From positions 88,386,381 through 88,450,380 of the forward strand of contig CM043957.1 in assembly GCA_014529385.2 (NCBI GenBank): a DNA stretch of 64,000 nt, in the 5' to 3' direction. The translations under genes and the position numbers were made by a program. This document shows, piece after piece, positions 20,126-31,260 of the stretch (the stretch's first letter is position 1; each line of letters starts with the position of its first letter). The stretch is from Adiantum capillus-veneris (lineage: Eukaryota > Streptophyta > Polypodiopsida > Polypodiales > Pteridaceae). Below the pieces are notes generated by a model. That model saw only the letters and a list, made by a program, of their open reading frames with translations. It did no database searches and was not told the origin of the DNA.

Positions 20126-21455
20126 AGCTTTTATGGATGACTTCTGTGTTTATAGCAGTAGGGTTGAACATCATGAGAAGCTGCAGATGGTATTGGCTCG
20201 ATATGATGAATGTGGAGGACAACTAAATCCAAAGAAATGTCATCTAGCACAGCCAAGGGTGAAGTTATTGGGCCACATGGTGTCAGAAAATGGCATTGAG
20301 GCTGATCCAGACAAGGTTAAGTCTATTATTCTTCTTCCATCACCTACAAGTACGAAGCAATTGGCAACCTTTATACACAAAGTGAAGTACATGGCAAGGT
20401 TTATTCCATTGTCTTCTCAGATTCTTTATCCATTACAACAAGTGGCAAAGCATGATCCATTGCAATGGAATGACAAGTGTGAAGAAGTGTTTCAAGAGGT
20501 GAAAGAGGTGTTAGGGGGTTTGTCAGCCATGCAGGCTCCTGATTGGGAGAAAGTTTTTTATGTAAATCCCTCATTAGGGGATGATGCCATTGGAGCCATG
20601 CTATTGCAAAAGGGGAAGGGCAGCCATTATATGAGACCAGTGTATTGTGCAAGCCGAGTGAAGTTGGTAGCGGAGAGAAAGTTCTCGAAAGTAGAGCTAG
20701 TGATGGCCAGTGTAATATTTGCTTGTCAACGATTTTGTCACTACTTGCTACCACGGCCTTTTGTTTTCTTGACGAGTTATGCCTTTTTGCCACAGTTAAT
20801 TAATGGTACTAACATGTCAAATGTGGTGAAGAAATGGGTAATTGAGCTGCAAGAGTTTGAGTTTTCTTTTCTAGTGGAAGATAGTACAAGGGCTACCCTA
20901 GCTGATTTGTTGACCTACAAGGAGAATCCCCTTATTGTTAAGGAAGAGGTGGTGAGAAATGTAGTTGAAGAAGTGCCACAGATCAGTAATTCACATGTGT
21001 TGTTCTTTGATGGTTCATACAGAAAGAGCCATGATGCAGCTTCAGGGGGTATAGCACTTTATGATCCAGAGGGGAAGCTAGTATGCAAGAGAGGGTTCAA
21101 ATTGGATGCTCATAGTAACAATGAGGCTGAATATGCTACTCTGGAAGCCGGATTACACATTTTTTTGAAGCATGGGGTTCGAAGGTTGAGCATAAAAGGT
21201 GATGCCTTGTTAGTGGTGAAGCAAGTGCTGGGTGTGTGGAAGAGCAAGAACACCTCATTGAAGGAAATGTGCTTCAGAATTAAAGGCCTGTTAAAAAAGT
21301 TTGAAGCATGGAGCATCAGACACATTGAACGTGCTCTAAGTGGAGAAGCACATGAAGCAGCTCAAGGCATGATTCGGGAGCTATTTGTGTTGAGGACCAC
21401 TTTACCTCTTTATCATGGCCGGGAAAGTTTGGATCAAGAAGAGGGTTTTTGCTAA
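20100..21455 (+). pseudogene. gypsy reverse transcriptase end, RNase H and second (archaeal-type) RNase H
   Basis: After the frameshift the polymerase site FMDDFCVYS (YxDD equivalent) appears near 20130, followed by LNPKKCHLAQPRVKLLGHMV. The first RNase H-like region (about 20530-20920) has FYVNPSLGDDAIGAMLLQKG with Asn in the usual Asp position, so it is probably the inactive tether. The second RNase H (about 20990-21390) reads VLFFDGSYRKS, NNEAEYATLEAGLHIFLKHG and SIKGDALLVVKQVL, giving Asp, Glu and Asp; the expected last Asp position reads His (GEAHEAAQG). Dual RNase H marks the Tat lineage. The frame stops at 21455, overlapping the integrase frame. Confidence 0.93.
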
Positions 21456-22786
21456 CAGGAATCATTCCAAAGGAGATTCAGAAGTCTAAGAAGTATGGCT
21501 TTGTGCGTAGAGCATACAGGTACAAATTGATTGGTGGTGTCTTATACATGAAAGGGGCTGATCTCATGTTGAGACGTGTACCTTGGCGGGAGGAGCTTTA
21601 CAGAGTGTTGGAAGAGAATCATGAAGGCGCATGTGGTGGCCATTTTGCTCTAAAGATCACCTTGCATAAGATTTTGCAAGAGGGGTATGTATGGCCTAGT
21701 TTGCACAAGGATGTTCACCATTGGTGTAGGTCTTGCAATAGGTGTCAAGCATTTGGGAAGAGAGTGTTGAAGCCAGAGCTACGAAAAACCATTATGGCGT
21801 TTGATGTGTTTGAAAAGTGGGGGATTGATGCAATAGGCCCGTTACCTATCACAAGCAGGGGCAAAAGCTATATTTTGACGGCAATGGACTATCTTTCTAG
21901 ATGGGCAGAGGCTATAGCAGTAAAACAGATCACTGCAAAGGATGTGGCAAAATTTGTGTATGATGAAATATGTTGCAAGTTTGGGGTGCCACTGGAGCTA
22001 CTTTCAGATAAGGGGCCTGGCTTTAGAGCTAAACTGGTAGATTTTTTATGTGCAAAGATGAAGATTAGGCACCAGCATACCACTCCTTATTACCCACAGT
22101 GTAATGGCTTAAATGAAAGATTCAATGGTGAGTTGGTACAAATTCTTTCGAAAGTGACAGAGCACCAAGGAAGGAATTGGGATTTGGAATTGCCTAGTGC
22201 ATTATGGGCTTACCGTACTTCGGTGAAGACAGGTACTGGGTTTACTCCATTTCATTTGGTGTATGGAAAGGAAGCACTATTGCCTGTGGAGGTAGAGTTG
22301 CCTGCGGTCAAGATGTTAGAGAAGTTGCTTGGGACGCCTAGTGATGCATTCAAAGAGAGGCTCTTGCAGTTACAAGAGGTCCAGTTGGATAGGATAAGCG
22401 CATTGGAGCATTATGGGCAGATGCAGGATAAGGCTTTGGAAAAGATAAATGAAAAGTTCAAAAGTAAGGGTATCAAGAAACATGACTTGGTTTTGCGCTA
22501 CAACAGTAAGTTGGATAACACCTTCCAAAAGAAGTTTCAAATTAAGTGGGAAGGCCCTTTCAAGGTAGTGGAGTGTTTTCCAAATGGCACATATCAGCTG
22601 GCTAGCCTAGATGGTGTTCTACATAAGTCAAGGGTAAATGGATTGCGTCTTAAATTGTATCATGCTAGATTGATGTTGGTGGAGCAAGATGAACTGTCTG
22701 TGGAGCAAGCAATGTTGGTGAAGGATGAGGAGACCTGTGATGCAGCGAGTCTCATATCGCTCTTTGCTGCTGCTGATCATGAATGA
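21449..22786 (+). CDS. gypsy integrase, open 445-residue frame
   Basis: Inserts the cDNA copy. The N-terminal zinc site is intact (HEGACGGHFALK, then CRSCNRCQ). The catalytic core shows WGIDAIGPLPI (Asp), LLSDKGPGFRAKLVDF (Asp) and NGLNERFNGELVQIL (Glu), so the DDE set is complete. The C-terminal domain has VLRYNSKLDNTF, IKWEGPFKVVECFPNGTYQL and the RVNGLRLKLYHARLM end, without a chromodomain, as expected for Tat elements. The frame is separated from RNase H by a 1-nt shift near 21445; the true protein would be a Gal-Pol cleavage product rather than start at the Met. It ends 28 bases before the LTR. Confidence 0.94.
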   Translation: MLTGIIPKEIQKSKKYGFVRRAYRYKLIGGVLYMKGADLMLRRVPWREELYRVLEENHEGACGGHFALKITLHKILQEGYVWPSLHKDVHHWCRSCNRCQAFGKRVLKPELRKTIMAFDVFEKWGIDAIGPLPITSRGKSYILTAMDYLSRWAEAIAVKQITAKDVAKFVYDEICCKFGVPLELLSDKGPGFRAKLVDFLCAKMKIRHQHTTPYYPQCNGLNERFNGELVQILSKVTEHQGRNWDLELPSALWAYRTSVKTGTGFTPFHLVYGKEALLPVEVELPAVKMLEKLLGTPSDAFKERLLQLQEVQLDRISALEHYGQMQDKALEKINEKFKSKGIKKHDLVLRYNSKLDNTFQKKFQIKWEGPFKVVECFPNGTYQLASLDGVLHKSRVNGLRLKLYHARLMLVEQDELSVEQAMLVKDEETCDAASLISLFAAADHE

Positions 22787-22796
22787 TCGAGCAGGT

Positions 22797-22811
22797 TAGG
22801 GGATGGGAAAA
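22797..22811 (+). promoter_or_regulatory. polypurine tract of Tat-type element
   Basis: A purine-rich run including AGGGGATGGGAAAA lies 3 bases before the TG start of the 3' LTR, as needed for plus-strand priming. Confidence 0.7.
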
Positions 22812-22814
22812 TTA

Positions 22815-23605
22815 TGTCAGGAGTTTTTTGGAGCAAGGGATTGCGCATATGTACATATACATGCGTGGTGCATCAAATAAAGAATTGCCCATTTTTCAGA
22901 GCCAGGTGGTTACGTGGGGCCCACATGTGTACACGTAGGACATGGTGTACATAGTGCATCGATTTTCACTATTACCAGTACCACTGTGTTTTTTCTACAA
23001 TAAGGAGGAGTTGGTAGCACGTAAAACTTCTTGAAGAAGCTATCCGCGGGCCGACGACATGAGGTAAGCAGGTGCGTCAGATGGCATCGAGTGGCGTCAG
23101 GAGGCCGAACGGGGTCAATATTTGCACGTGGATGAATACGGACACAAAGTGGTGTTTTCTTGTGAGAGTTATGCAGAAAGGTCATCATTAGGACCACTTT
23201 TTGGGGCCACTTCACGTGGTTGCGAGACGCATTATTGAAAAGAAATGAGTGCCAGGTGTGCGGATGATGCAAAAAAGGTGACAACTATGCACTGCGAGGT
23301 CAGTTTTTGGCCTATTCGGGGTCCGTTTGAGGTCATCTAAAAGGCCAAGGGTGCCCAACTAATAAATCTAAGTGTGGGAACTGAAAAAATAGAGAGAAGA
23401 CCAGAAAAAACATGGAGAAGAGAGGAGGAACAGCCGCAGGTGTGTTTTTGGGGTTTTTGGAGCCTGTTTTGGCTGTAAACTGCTCATCCGAGGTCGGATT
23501 TGAGCACTTTGACATTGTAGACTGCGGTTTTGGGCCATTCCGGACGTGATGGCGCTGTCCATTTTGCCAAATTACTCACTCTTTTCCTGCTGTTTTTCTG
23601 TGTAA
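22815..23605 (+). repeat. 3' LTR of Tat-type element
   Basis: Near-identical to 13115-13905. Similarity stops abruptly at CTGTGTAA and the next base already belongs to a chromovirus integrase fragment. Confidence 0.9.
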
Positions 23606-23969
23606 TATCTCTACCATTTCTTATAGGGAGAATTTGAGACCTCAAACTTCCCCTAATGGTTACCACCACATATCAAGGTACTTGATGTTTTCCACGTAAG
23701 CTTACTCAAGAGGTATATACCTGATCCAAATCACATTTTTTATCATTCTCTGTTATCTGCTTCCATTGATGGAACTTTTGAAGTATACCCTGAAGCTATT
23801 CTTCAAAGTCGAACTAAACCTCTTCATAATCGAATCATCATTGAACGCCTTGTCAAATGGATGACATACCATGTAGAGGATGCTACTTGGAAACATAAAG
23901 AGGTACTAAAACATGATTATATTGATTTCATGTCAAGGCGAGGACACCTCGATTTTCACTGTGGGAGGA
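23606..23969 (+). pseudogene. chromovirus integrase C-terminus and chromodomain, fragment
   Basis: From the very edge of the Tat LTR the plus strand reads ISTISYR, and after a frameshift and one stop, VLDVFHVSLLKRYIPDPNHI, the end of a chromovirus integrase. The chromodomain follows: TFEVYPEAILQSRTKPLHNR, then IERLVKWMTYHVEDATWKH and VLKHDYIDF. The chromodomain directs integration to marked chromatin. The frame ends next to a polypurine tract (23961-23969, GTGGGAGGA) and an LTR start. The upstream parts of this element are not found on the left side of the Tat element. Confidence 0.85.
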
Positions 23970-24740
23970 TGTAAGATCTGAGATTTTTGGTTCTCTTTTT
24001 AAAATAAGAAAAATGGATTTCAATGCTCACTTTGTAAATTTTTGGGTTTAGAATGCTGGCTTGGCATAGTTGTAAGGTTTTAAAATGAAAAGCAAGGTTG
24101 TTTTCATGTTCCAAAAGGTCAGACATACATTTGTTTCAGCTTTTAAAATTTTTGCTTTTTTAGCTTTTTCATGCTTTTTGTGCTTTTCAATGCTTTTTTG
24201 TATAAAGAAGGTCGAGATCCTTAATCTACGAGTTCCAAAGATGCTATGATTCAATTTTGTGAAAAATTACTTTTCAAACGCTTTTCACGCTATTTTTAGC
24301 TTTTCATGATTTTTGGTGCTTTTAAGCGAAAAGCGAGTTCACTTTTTTGTTTGGGTGGACAAGGGAAACCCGTGGTTCATTTTCTTTAAAATGTTTCTTT
24401 TTATGCTATTTTTAGCTTTTCGTATTTTTTGGCATTTTCAAAAAGCAAGGATGACCTAATACATAAAATTACTATTTTTAGTTACTGTCAAGTATAACAA
24501 CGACCATTTGATGAACAAACAAGATTAAAGGATGTTTTTACAATAATTATTTTTATAACAAAAAAGGGCAACATAATCACCTTGAGGCAGTAGGAGAGTC
24601 ATAATTATGTCGAGGCATCACGATGCGGCATAGTTTAGTCACGGTCACATTAGTTGGTTGGATACTATCTAGTTAATCAGTTTTTCCTATAAAAATTGAA
24701 GGAAAGTGGAGAGTGTTGACCACCAAAACAAAATCCTTGT
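23970..24740 (+). repeat. chromovirus LTR start; right end uncertain
   Basis: TGTAAGATCTGAGATTTTTGG begins right after the polypurine tract. About 24160-24470 is built of many degenerate GCTTTTCATGCTTTTT-like units. No partner LTR is present, so the end is only estimated. Confidence 0.5.
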
Positions 24741-25286
<546 letters not shown>

Positions 25287-25593
25287 TCCCGCAATGTGGT
25301 GTACGCAAATATTCACCCTCAACCTTGTTATCTTCTTGAGTACACTTTCATCCATACCACCCATTTAGAGGTATCACTAGTTTCTAGGTGCATCTGGATT
25401 CAATTCGGCTCATGGATTAACTTGCATGATGGGTCAAGTGTTGAGAACTCCTCCCCTCTGCAAATTTTTCCACAACTCTGATGTGTATTGAAATTGTATA
25501 AAAGTGTAAATTGTACATTTTTGCATAGACCCTTGGGGAGGGGTATCTCTCAATTTGATACTGACGTAGTTTTTGCTTCTTGCTCCTGTAGAA

Positions 25594-26037
25594 GATATTG
25601 TAGGTTATTGCAATTAGCCTTCTACATGGTGAATCACTTGTGTAGGTGGAATATCTTTAACTTCTTGCTTTCAAGATTTGTCTAGAATGTCGCCTCAAAG
25701 CACTCACATTCCTTTACCTTTTCCTTGAGTTGTTCCACTTGTGTAGTTAAATGCTTGATAGATTCTTCTTAGCTATATGTGGCTCCCTTTATCTTTCTTA
25801 CAAGCCAAAACATTTGATATTGTAGGCTATTGCAATTAGCCTTCTACATGGTGAATCGCTTGTGTAGGTGGAATATCTTTAACTTCTTGCTTTCAAGATT
25901 TGTCTAGAATGTAGCCTCATAGCACTCACATTCCTTTACCTTTTCCTTGAGTTGTTCCACTTGTGTAGTTAAATGCTTGATAGATTATTCTTAGCTATAT
26001 GTGGCTCCCTTGATCTTTCTTACAAGCCAAAACATTT
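25594..26037. repeat. 222-bp tandem duplication, only in copy A
   Basis: Units 25594-25815 and 25816-26037 are nearly identical (GATATTGTAGG...CAAAACATTT). Copy B has a single unit near 34930-35150. Confidence 0.93.
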
Positions 26038-26451
26038 GATGAGAATACTTTCAATATCTTGCAAAGTGCCGATTGTGCTTGGTAAGACTACCTAACTTGT
26101 GGTGGCTTCCATGAGTGTAAGAGTGGTAGTGCTTATAAGAGATAACACCTCAACAATGGGATCTGATATCCTCTATGTAACGATTTGCTCAAGCAGGGTT
26201 TTATATTCTTTATCTTTTATTTTGCTATTTTCTAATCATCCTTTGGTTCTATAAGAGGTGATGGCATAGATACCTTGGTTTTTTCAACCCTTGCCTTCTT
26301 TACATCCTCTTTCTCTTTCTCCTCCGGTTCTTTTATAAGCCTCTCAGCTTCTTCTTCCCTATATAATCTCTCTACATCTTCTTTGAGGTTTATGGCCTGT
26401 ACAAGAGACGCGATTTTGGTGTTCTTGGGGTGTCCTTTTATCATGCCATGT

Positions 26452-26772
26452 TGTTGAGATGTCGAGCTCTACATCTTGAGTTGGCATCCACTACGGGTCT
26501 TGGCCGCTTATGGCATTTACTCACTGGCACGTTAGGTGACCGACATGGAGGATCTCTGCCAGTGATTCTACAGCTGGACTACACTTATAGTGCCAGCCTA
26601 GTACGCTTCTAGCGAGTTCACACTTAGTGACAGCATGTACATATGTGCTACTTTTCAATTTTAGCACTTAGTCATTTTGTACTCTCTTTTCTGTGAGAAG
26701 AAGAAGAAGCTTTCCATCTCTGTGTGCTTTGTGCTTGTCTTGTGTAGCTCTCTTGCATCCTCATTCTTTACA
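26452..26772 (+). mobile_element. solo LTR, 321 bp, only in copy A
   Basis: Starts TGTTGAGATGTCGAG and ends CTTTACA. Copy B has no such piece at the equivalent site (about 35570-35580). Flanking 5-mers are CATGT (left) and CGCGT (right), which differ by two CpG-type transitions and so can be one decayed target duplication. No internal region or second LTR is present. Orientation is inferred and could be reversed, as both ends fit TG...CA. Confidence 0.7.
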
Positions 26773-27580
26773 CGCGTGAGCTCAACAAGAGGGGTTTTTT
26801 ATTTTGAAAAGTTTAAGAATTTTAGCAGAGATACATCAACACAAAGGGTTTATATCAAAAACCCATTAATTCATCCAAAAAAGAGGCTCAATCTATTCAT
26901 GTCAATATTTTAATAGACGTTTTTTTTAAGTATCCTAAAAATGCACACTATATAGGGGGTTCTTAATAGTGGACCCCCACAAGTGGTGTGAGGGTTTCTT
27001 GGCACCCAATTCTCTTTTAAATTTCCATGGAGTGCTTGCTCTCTTTTGTAGGAGGCCCCCTCTCTTTCTTATCTTGATTCTCTTCGCAAAGGATCCTCAA
27101 TGATAATTTCTAGTACTTTCTTCAAAGATTTCTCTACTTTTTCTTGGTCAAAATCAATAGGTGCATGAGTCTATGGGGGGAATTCTTTAGAGGGTGGAGG
27201 GATTTTTTCTTCTTCCTCATGGGCCCTTTTACTCTCCTCTTCTTCCTTAGCCACTCTAGTTCTTCTTGTTTGCTTGCAGCATCACTCGTTGCTTGGGTGA
27301 AATGTTTAGATGAGCAAGTTTTGGCAAGTGATTTTTAGAATTGGGTGAGCAAATTCCAAAAATATTCCTCCCTCTATCCCTCTCAATGCTCATTCACCCT
27401 TATGGAGTCTTCTCCTGATGCTCTCTTCATATGACAAGGATATGTCTCATCTTTTTCATTCAATTTTTCTGATCACTTACTCGCTTCTTTCCATTTACCA
27501 ACGCACGCGACAAATGCACCATGTTGGGAGGCAACCTAGAAAGCAAGATTGAGAATCCATAATGATAAATGAACCATCTA

Positions 27581-27807
27581 TGAGTGCACGTGTGCGTGGA
27601 TGCCTACGTGCATGCACGGTGTAGTGCGTGCATGGAAGGGGAAGAGCAGAAGACCGATGTGGGTGGAGAAACCCCTGGGACTAGTGAGTGAGGTGCTCCT
27701 TATTCATATATGTATAATGAATAAGGGCATGTATACATGTGGGTGGGTGGGTGGTCGGACACTAAACATCCGGCCCGAGAAAAAGGCGTAGTGCCTTTAT
27801 CCCAACA
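27581..27807 (-). repeat. 3' LTR of copia-like element, copy A
   Basis: On the minus strand it starts TGTTGGGATAAAGGCACTACGCC, preceded by the purine-rich AAGTGGGAGTT. It matches 36403-36625 and 40559-40794. Confidence 0.85.
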
Positions 27808-28159
27808 AACTCCCACTTAAAGGCGATGCGTTGATAAGTGAGGCCTACTAGCTAAAGTACTAGTATGTACAAAAAACTAGGTGAGAGACTCTCTCAACCT
27901 ATGCCCACTGGCTCACTCTATCGATCTACACACGGTCGTGTCGGCTCTGGTGGTAGGCGAGTGTGCGTACCCATGCTAAATCCTGCATGTAAATCTTGCA
28001 GACTACTCTTCTATATGGTCTATAAAACTTCATGAAGTGCCATGCTAGTGTCAGTCATCATAAAACTGACTAGACCTGCTGTAAATGCTTCCACTGCAGC
28101 TGCTAGATCGGGCCTCAACACTAACAAGTTAAACATAAGATGCCCAATGCTGACAAAAT

Positions 28160-28417
28160 CTATGCAAATCTAGTTGTACTCGCCTCCCTTGTGCTATCTC
28201 CAATCACTACATCATTAGGACTATCCATTATGTATGGATGTGTCAACACGGACACTGGGAAGACTACATCCCTGTCACCCATAGGCAAAATTGTGCGTCC
28301 TGGCACCAACTCATTATCCTCTAACATGAGCATATCAAAGAAATCTATATCTTTCAGCTCTGTCTGTGTCTCTAGGGAGTAGACCTGCTCTCCCTTTGCC
28401 TGCACAAAGTCTGACAA
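28160..28417 (-). pseudogene. distal ORF of copia-like element, copy A
   Basis: An 85-residue frame (TELKDIDFFDMLMLEDNELV, then MGDRDVVFPVSVLTHPYIMD) that is well conserved with 36976-37239 in copy B. In a normal copia element integrase or reverse transcriptase would lie in this region, but neither motif is present. Hydrophobic and acidic residues alternate; no known domain was recognised. Conservation of the frame between copies, with mostly substitution-type changes, suggests that it was coding before duplication. Confidence 0.45.
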
Positions 28418-28499
28418 GACCTATTGTGTCTCACTAGGCACTGTCGCTCTATCTCTGTCTCTAGAGAGTCTACTGGCACATCGTGCACAACTAAATTCT

Positions 28500-29148
28500 A
28501 TGTTTCATGAGCATGGTGGAGCTCACCTGCGAAAGAGACACATCTCGTCTCTCCCTCAAAGAATGCCAGCAACAAAACCAAGACTATGCCTTCTCGAACC
28601 TCAGGCACATGCATAGGATATACCAGGCTGTTGCGGGCTCCTCTGGAAATCACTAATGAACCACAATGCATATGGAAAACTTCTCTCTAAGGAGTATCTG
28701 ACAACCAAAGTCTGCTAGCTATCTCACTGAGATTGATCTCCATCTCAAGTGGGGAACGTAGTGCACATGTCGTAGCATGTATGATGCACCATTGGGCAAT
28801 GACAAACAAGTGTCTCCTATACCCTCTATGTCAAATGCCAAACCATTGGCCAAAGTGCACACAGCCAAAACTACTGCTAGAAAAGGTGCTAAAGCAGTCA
28901 TAATGCGGTGTGACATGGAAAACTGCATCATCATCTAGCAACCAACATGGAGAAGTGTCATTGGTCAAAGACATGTAATCAAGAGGAACGTTAAAGGAAA
29001 ATGTGACATCACTTTCACAAAATATAAAGTCAGTGAGTGCTCTACCATGTGTCAAAACCTCAAGTGCACCATGCATAGATCTTTGCTATTTTCTCATATG
29101 CCTAAACCAATAGCGCCTAATGTTCCCTGTGTGACCACAATTCCGACA
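28500..29148 (-). pseudogene. copia zinc knuckle, protease and pre-integrase-like part, copy A
   Basis: Zinc knuckle at 29110-29148 reads CRNCGHTGNIRRYW, with Tyr in the last Cys position. The protease has CWLLDDDAVFHVTPHYDCF (about 28905-28960), where DDDA stands in for the usual DSGA. A frameshift then leads to FDIEGIGDTCLSLPNGASYM and LRHVHYVPHLR, the usual bridge to pre-integrase. Both changed active positions are shared with copy B, so they predate the duplication. No integrase core follows. Confidence 0.75.
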
Positions 29149-30138
29149 TCGTACGTATCAGCAAGAATGAGACTGTCGTCTCTCAATGTCACAAATGTCT
29201 ACTGCCATAAGTGAATGCCAAAATGGCAACAAAGTGGGAGATCACTTGGCCACTACACAATCATGAAAACCTTAACCAATTGCATCAAAACCAATGATCA
29301 CATATTTCTATCTTCAAGCAAAACTTGGGACAAACTGCTCAACCGACCATAAAGCACATAACCATATACGCAAGTAGAGAGCAAACTAGCTCAAAATGCA
29401 TCCCACAAGAGAAACTATCTACAAAAATGTGTAAAACGTGTGACTGTAGCCACACAAGCATATGCAATGCTCACTTCTACGAGAGTGGGTACAAGAACAC
29501 CAAATTGTGTCCAAAGCCTATCAAAGTGAGAGTAAACACTCAATCAATGTCAAAGTGGGAATATATAGACCACTATGCAAGATGGCATAACACTGCAAAC
29601 TTTTATAGCAAGAAGACAGGGAAAAACAAGAGGAAGTTCCTTTGCAAAATGAGTCAAAACTCAACGCAACCCACAAGCCAAAAACCTACAAATAACTGCC
29701 AAAGTGGGAGTCAACTTGACCACTAAAACATCAGAGAGTAAACTGCAAATACGCATAAACCATGGCGAGTATCTGAGAAAAATCCGGTAGTGTCTCCCTT
29801 GAAAACTAAGCAAAAGCTCAGAAAATCTCATCAAATACGCATGAAAATAGATACTCAGTGTCTCAATAGCAAAATCCACAAATGGCATACATGGCACTAC
29901 CAAAACCCTGACAAAACAACTCAATTCTTACTGAGTGTCTCTATGGACATATGGACATATACCTATCCAAAAAATCATGTAAACCTATGAACGTGCTACC
30001 TACAAGCTAAGGCTAGCTCAAATTTTATCCGCATAATGCATACATGGCAGGAAACTGCACAAGACCATGCCAAAATATCTCTCAAATGCTCCACACAATC
30101 GTACATGAGCACTACATATGCTGCACCAGTTGTATTGC

Positions 30139-31260
30139 CTTTGCTTTGCCTAAACACTTGATGTTGAACATGAAGAGGCATGGTGCTTAAACTAGTACGT
30201 TTGGTGTTGATTTTCTACCACATGATGATATTTCTAATCCTTTCAGAGCTCCAGTTCATGGAGAGAGGTGAAGCGGCCTCAACTTATGTCTGACTCAAGT
30301 AAGTTGGGGGTGTTTTAGTTATCTACTTATAATACTCACAAACGAACACACATATGTTCAAAGACCAAGGTACCCAGATAAATAGAAGGTTTATTATACA
30401 AAACAAACTTTAGACAACATGATTTTGTATAATTTAAATCTTATCAGATTGGTACAAGTCACCATCCGAATGTAGAAATTCTTTTACAAACTGCAAACCA
30501 GTAGCCATTCCTCCCCACAATAAAGCAACCAAAAAGCTAAACCAAAGAGAGTAGCCCTCACCTGCACTCATAGAACAACATAACATTCAATTAGCATTGG
30601 CTCTGTATGCAGGTGATGTATGGGCATCCTAGTTGTTATCCATGTCACAAAGTTTCAACTTTTTTTTGCAAATCAACTTCATTAAGAATTGAACGAACTT
30701 TAACAAGACTTAGGTGGTCAGTTACATCATTACACTGAACTTCATCAGTTTACAAACTGCCAATGATTCACTATTTAAGTATCTTTATAATTTATCTCCT
30801 TTTTCTTGCAGCTTCAATTAAGATATGCTCTCTGTCATGTTCTATTCTTTGCCGCAAATGTTGCTATATATTCAACCCTAGCTCCTTTAAGCTTTTTTGA
30901 GATCTGTGCTCTCTTTATCGGATCAAGAGTAGTACTCATTCGAGCAGTCAACCTATACTTTGGTAGACCCTGTTATCAGTAAACAAATGCTTAAGCCTGA
31001 AATGATCTGTACATACTATAGTAGAATGTCAAGTCACAGAGTTTAGCGGACTTCCATTTGCCACTCGTCGGTCTATCCCTATCTGTGTCCTATTCTATAT
31101 CGTACGCCTCAAGCTCGAGCCCTTCCAGGCCAGAATCAGCTAGGGTTATCTTTCGACCATTTTTACGCTAGAATTCATGAGTTTGTAGTTACACAGTCGT
31201 GCATGTTTACCAGTCATGCATGTTTACACAGTCATAAAGTGTTTCCCTTGAAGCCAAAGA
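30139..31260. other. no recognised gene
   Basis: About 1.1 kb between copy A and the tandem array. A short purine run (AAGTTGGGGG) before TGTTTTAG at about 30301-30315 resembles a polypurine tract and LTR start, but nothing else supports this. Confidence 0.35.

Larger units (their letters stand above)
13115..23605 (+). mobile_element. Ty3/gypsy retrotransposon, Tat-type with dual RNase H, split by a LINE
   Basis: Two direct 791-bp LTR copies (13115-13905 and 22815-23605) flank gag, protease, reverse transcriptase, RNase H, a second RNase H, integrase and a polypurine tract. The second RNase H is the hallmark of the Tat lineage. Without the 2.1-kb LINE and one target duplicate, the element is about 8.4 kb. 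Damage is light: one stop, two frameshifts and the LINE. No matching target duplication was found at the outer ends, and the right LTR abuts a chromovirus fragment, so the right edge may have been altered by recombination. Confidence 0.93.
27808..30138 (-). mobile_element. copia-like element internal region, copy A, 5' end lost
   Basis: Carries the same minus-strand order as the complete copy B: zinc knuckle, protease, pre-integrase-like part and a distal ORF. It breaks off at 30138, so the 5' LTR, primer site and gag start are missing. Confidence 0.8.

Noticed and set aside
29325-29726. Plus-strand 133-codon ORF (and 38106-38566 in copy B)
   Set aside because: Antisense to the copia-like element; Cys/Lys/Asn-rich, broken between copies, without domain features.
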